A stretch of DNA of 64,000 nt from the NCBI GenBank assembly GCA_023091665.1, contig JALJCQ010000009.1, forward strand, positions 620,001 through 684,000. Direction: 5' to 3'. The first letter of the stretch is position 1, and every line of letters begins with the position of its first letter. This document shows, piece by piece, positions 61,873 to 64,000 of the stretch. The stretch comes from Pythium myriotylum (taxonomy: Eukaryota > Oomycota > Peronosporomycetes > Pythiales > Pythiaceae). The position numbers and the translations under genes were made by a program. The notes under the pieces were generated by a model. The model saw nothing but the letters and a program-made list of their open reading frames with translations, did no database searches and was not told where the DNA came from.

Positions 61873-64000
61873 ATGCCACCAATGGTCTTCAAGCGCGCCT
61901 CACCACCGGAGCCAAAGATCCAACGACTGGCCATCCGCTCGCCCGACGAGGCCGACGAGCCACGGTCGCGACTCGAGCTGAACGCACTGCGAGCCCTCGG
62001 CACGATCCTCGACAAGCACGAGTGGTGGACCACGTGGACCAAGCGCCCCGACGTGCAAGCCAAGTGGTTCGCCGAGATGGAAGAAGAGCTGGTGCGTGCG
62101 AACGTCCGCCAGGTGCTGGGCGTGTGGCCGCGTCCCGGCAGCGTCGCCACGACCCACGAGCTTCTAGCGACCGCGCGGGGGATCGTCGCGATGAAGAACG
62201 GCAACGCGAAGAAAGCCAAGATCGAGGAGCTCTTGGCTTATGTGCTGTACCCTTCTGCTGAAGGAGATGCTGGCTTTGAAGAGGGAAGAGAGCAAGACTG
62301 CGAGGGGGACTCTAGCGAGGAAGAAGACGAGGACCTGGAGGACGAAGTGGAAGGCGAAGTTGACTCGGAAGATGAGACCGCGCTTGATGAAGATGGTGAC
62401 GTTGTGCCATTCGACACGGCCGTTACTCAGGCCATGAAGACTCACGGGATTCCTACAGAGGTCATCGACGTGGACTGTGATGAGACGATGGAGGCCGATG
62501 ACGACGATGCTGCAACTGAAGGTGCTGTGGAAGCCCACAAGAAAAGGAATCCGTTCGGCCAAATTGCATGGTTTGTAGCAATGAGCCGTGTACGAGAACA
62601 GCTTCTGTCGATTGCGCCTGCCGACTGGACGGATGCGGACGTCCCCAAGATCGTCGAGGCTTTTGAGACCCGTGACAACGAAGATCTGATCAAGCGCGCC
62701 AGTTCGCTCATTCTCGCGGTAGTGAGAGCCACCAGGGAGGGTAACGAAGTGGCTATCGAAACGGTCAAGCTCCACGTCCCAGAGGAGACTCGCAGCCGGG
62801 TCCTTGATATTCTTACGGTCCATTTTCAAGCTGCCCACCAATACCTCGTGGCCGTTAAGGGCGATGTCGCAACTGTGCTGGAGATTCTCATCCAGCGACT
62901 AGCCCTCCCTGCAAAATATGAGATGACCGAGTCCAACTCGCTGCGCACGCCCGGAGCAGTTCCCCATTCTTGGACGAGCGATGATCTTGTCTCGAACGAG
63001 CTCAAGACGAAGCTTCTCAGTGAGGTGGCTGTACTCGAGATCGAGCAAAGCTCAAGCGACCAGGCCGCAGATCTCGTCGATCCGTCTCTTTACTGTGGCG
63101 TGATCGGAGAGACTGGCCGGCTACCGCAGAGCGCAGCCAAGAAAACTTACGGTTCGCCTGTGCAGCACTTGAACGAAATTATTGCTCAGCCTGCGAAGAG
63201 CAAATTGGCTGGTCCAAAGACGAAGAGAACGAAATTCCAGTGGCTGCCGTGCGAAGTCGACGTGGATGAGGTCGAGGAAGGTGGGAATTCGTCGATTGTG
63301 ACGTATATCAATAATCTCCACCCACAGAAGTTCACAGCTCTGTACCAGTCGATCGAGCAGATCTTCACAGGGTTCGTTCCGCTCTTCGACACTGTTGTAT
63401 CATCACTGGACGACCAGGCGCAAGAGCGCGCCTGGAAGGCGCTGTACGAACATGGCCAGGCGACACTGCCATGTCCGCCGAGCCTTGTGCCACCTGGCCT
63501 CTTTGAGACCAGCGACCCGCAATTCACGCTCAAGGGAACTCGCTGCCAGGTGATCGTCAAGATCTCTGAGATTCGCTTGACACCGAAGAAGCCGAAATAC
63601 GCTGGAGGAGCTTGGCACGTAGTAGGCACCGATGCCGAGCGGATCATTGCGACGGGTTTGTACTATTTTGGCAGCGAGAACATTGCTGAGTCTCAGGTAT
63701 CATTCCGCAAGTTTGTGAAGCTGCCCGAGGACGAAGAGAACGATGTAGTCGGTGTTGGCCTTGGCTACGGAATTCGGAAGAACAGCCTCCTCGTGCAGAA
63801 TCTTGGTACCATTACGGCGCGTGAAAATCGCTGCGTCGTGTTCCCCAACACGTACGAACACAAGATCGAACCACTTAGCCTCGCAGACCCGTCCAAGCCC
63901 GGAGTTCAGAAGATCCTAACGTTCTTCTTGGTCGATCCCACTGGGTCGCCGATCCCATCGACGGCCGTCGTGCCACCTCAGCAACAGGAGTGGATCGATC
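61873..64000 (+). CDS. DUF4246-family protein, 3' end beyond window
   Basis: From ATG 61873 (MPPMVFKRASPPEPKIQRLA) the frame is open to the window edge (709 codons, no stop). The DUF4246 pattern is clear: an N-terminal part with WFAEMEEEL, a Glu/Asp-rich insert (about residues 135-180), then SWTSDDLVSNELKTKLLSE, YINNLHPQKFTALYQSIEQ, GTRCQVIVKISEIRLTPKK, GGAWHVVGTDAERIIATGLY, YFGSENI, and CVVFPNTYEHKIEPL. The family is common in fungi and oomycetes and its function is unestablished. The conserved His in AWHV and the later VFPN..HK segment suggest a cupin/2-oxoglutarate-dioxygenase-like fold (inference). An alternative start at ATG 61882 is three codons on. The remaining C-terminus lies outside. 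Confidence 0.88.
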   Translation, partial: MPPMVFKRASPPEPKIQRLAIRSPDEADEPRSRLELNALRALGTILDKHEWWTTWTKRPDVQAKWFAEMEEELVRANVRQVLGVWPRPGSVATTHELLATARGIVAMKNGNAKKAKIEELLAYVLYPSAEGDAGFEEGREQDCEGDSSEEEDEDLEDEVEGEVDSEDETALDEDGDVVPFDTAVTQAMKTHGIPTEVIDVDCDETMEADDDDAATEGAVEAHKKRNPFGQIAWFVAMSRVREQLLSIAPADWTDADVPKIVEAFETRDNEDLIKRASSLILAVVRATREGNEVAIETVKLHVPEETRSRVLDILTVHFQAAHQYLVAVKGDVATVLEILIQRLALPAKYEMTESNSLRTPGAVPHSWTSDDLVSNELKTKLLSEVAVLEIEQSSSDQAADLVDPSLYCGVIGETGRLPQSAAKKTYGSPVQHLNEIIAQPAKSKLAGPKTKRTKFQWLPCEVDVDEVEEGGNSSIVTYINNLHPQKFTALYQSIEQIFTGFVPLFDTVVSSLDDQAQERAWKALYEHGQATLPCPPSLVPPGLFETSDPQFTLKGTRCQVIVKISEIRLTPKKPKYAGGAWHVVGTDAERIIATGLYYFGSENIAESQVSFRKFVKLPEDEENDVVGVGLGYGIRKNSLLVQNLGTITARENRCVVFPNTYEHKIEPLSLADPSKPGVQKILTFFLVDPTGSPIPSTAVVPPQQQEWID

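Overview
The window is nuclear DNA of a filamentous oomycete (Phytophthora/Pythium/Saprolegnia-type; genus not decidable from sequence alone). The evidence is compact, mostly intron-poor eukaryotic genes with a few short GT-AG introns, a Crinkler (CRN) effector-type N-terminus, initiator-like CCATTYYNCAA motifs just before several ATGs, and eukaryotic LC8 dynein light chain, WDR7 and RNase-kappa-like genes.

Layout. 1-4341: a Ty1/copia retrotransposon on the minus strand, its 3' end outside the window, with two in-frame stops. 4772-5061: a gene remnant. 5336-7794: a minus-strand hAT transposase broken by one frameshift. 8555-14952: two convergent, almost identical MORN-repeat/alpha-beta-hydrolase genes forming an inverted repeat of 1890-bp arms. 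The 1587-bp spacer holds an LC8 dynein light chain and an RNase-kappa-like membrane protein. 16182-60744: a 44.6-kb array of twelve paralogues (nine intact, one with a nonsense codon, one lacking the catalytic half, one intact copy with a duplicated 3' stub beside it) of a membrane enzyme. Each complete copy has about five N-terminal membrane spans followed by an extracellular alkaline-phosphatase/sulfatase-fold domain. Seven copies lie on the plus strand (16.2-37.7 kb) and five on the minus strand (37.9-60.7 kb). The minus-strand block is interrupted by a 1925-residue WDR7-like gene (43.7-49.5 kb) and by a frame-broken CRN gene (54.0-55.1 kb) that sits between two copies of a 392-bp repeat. 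61873-64000: the start of a DUF4246-family gene that runs off the window.

The array is the main point of interest. Its layout (five spans plus outer catalytic domain) and motifs (Glu in VESFRY, Thr in QTSRSLE, Asp-His in GDHG) resemble bacterial lipoteichoic-acid synthase / phosphoglycerol transferase (LtaS/MdoB), not true sulfatases, because no CxPxR-type formylglycine site is visible. The likely role, by inference, is transfer of a phospho-alcohol group from a phospholipid to a cell-surface acceptor. Paralogues share patches of near-identical DNA in their catalytic halves but differ in membrane parts and linkers, which points to gene conversion. All complete copies end in the same two-cysteine tail (C-L-T/A-Q/K-x-x-C).
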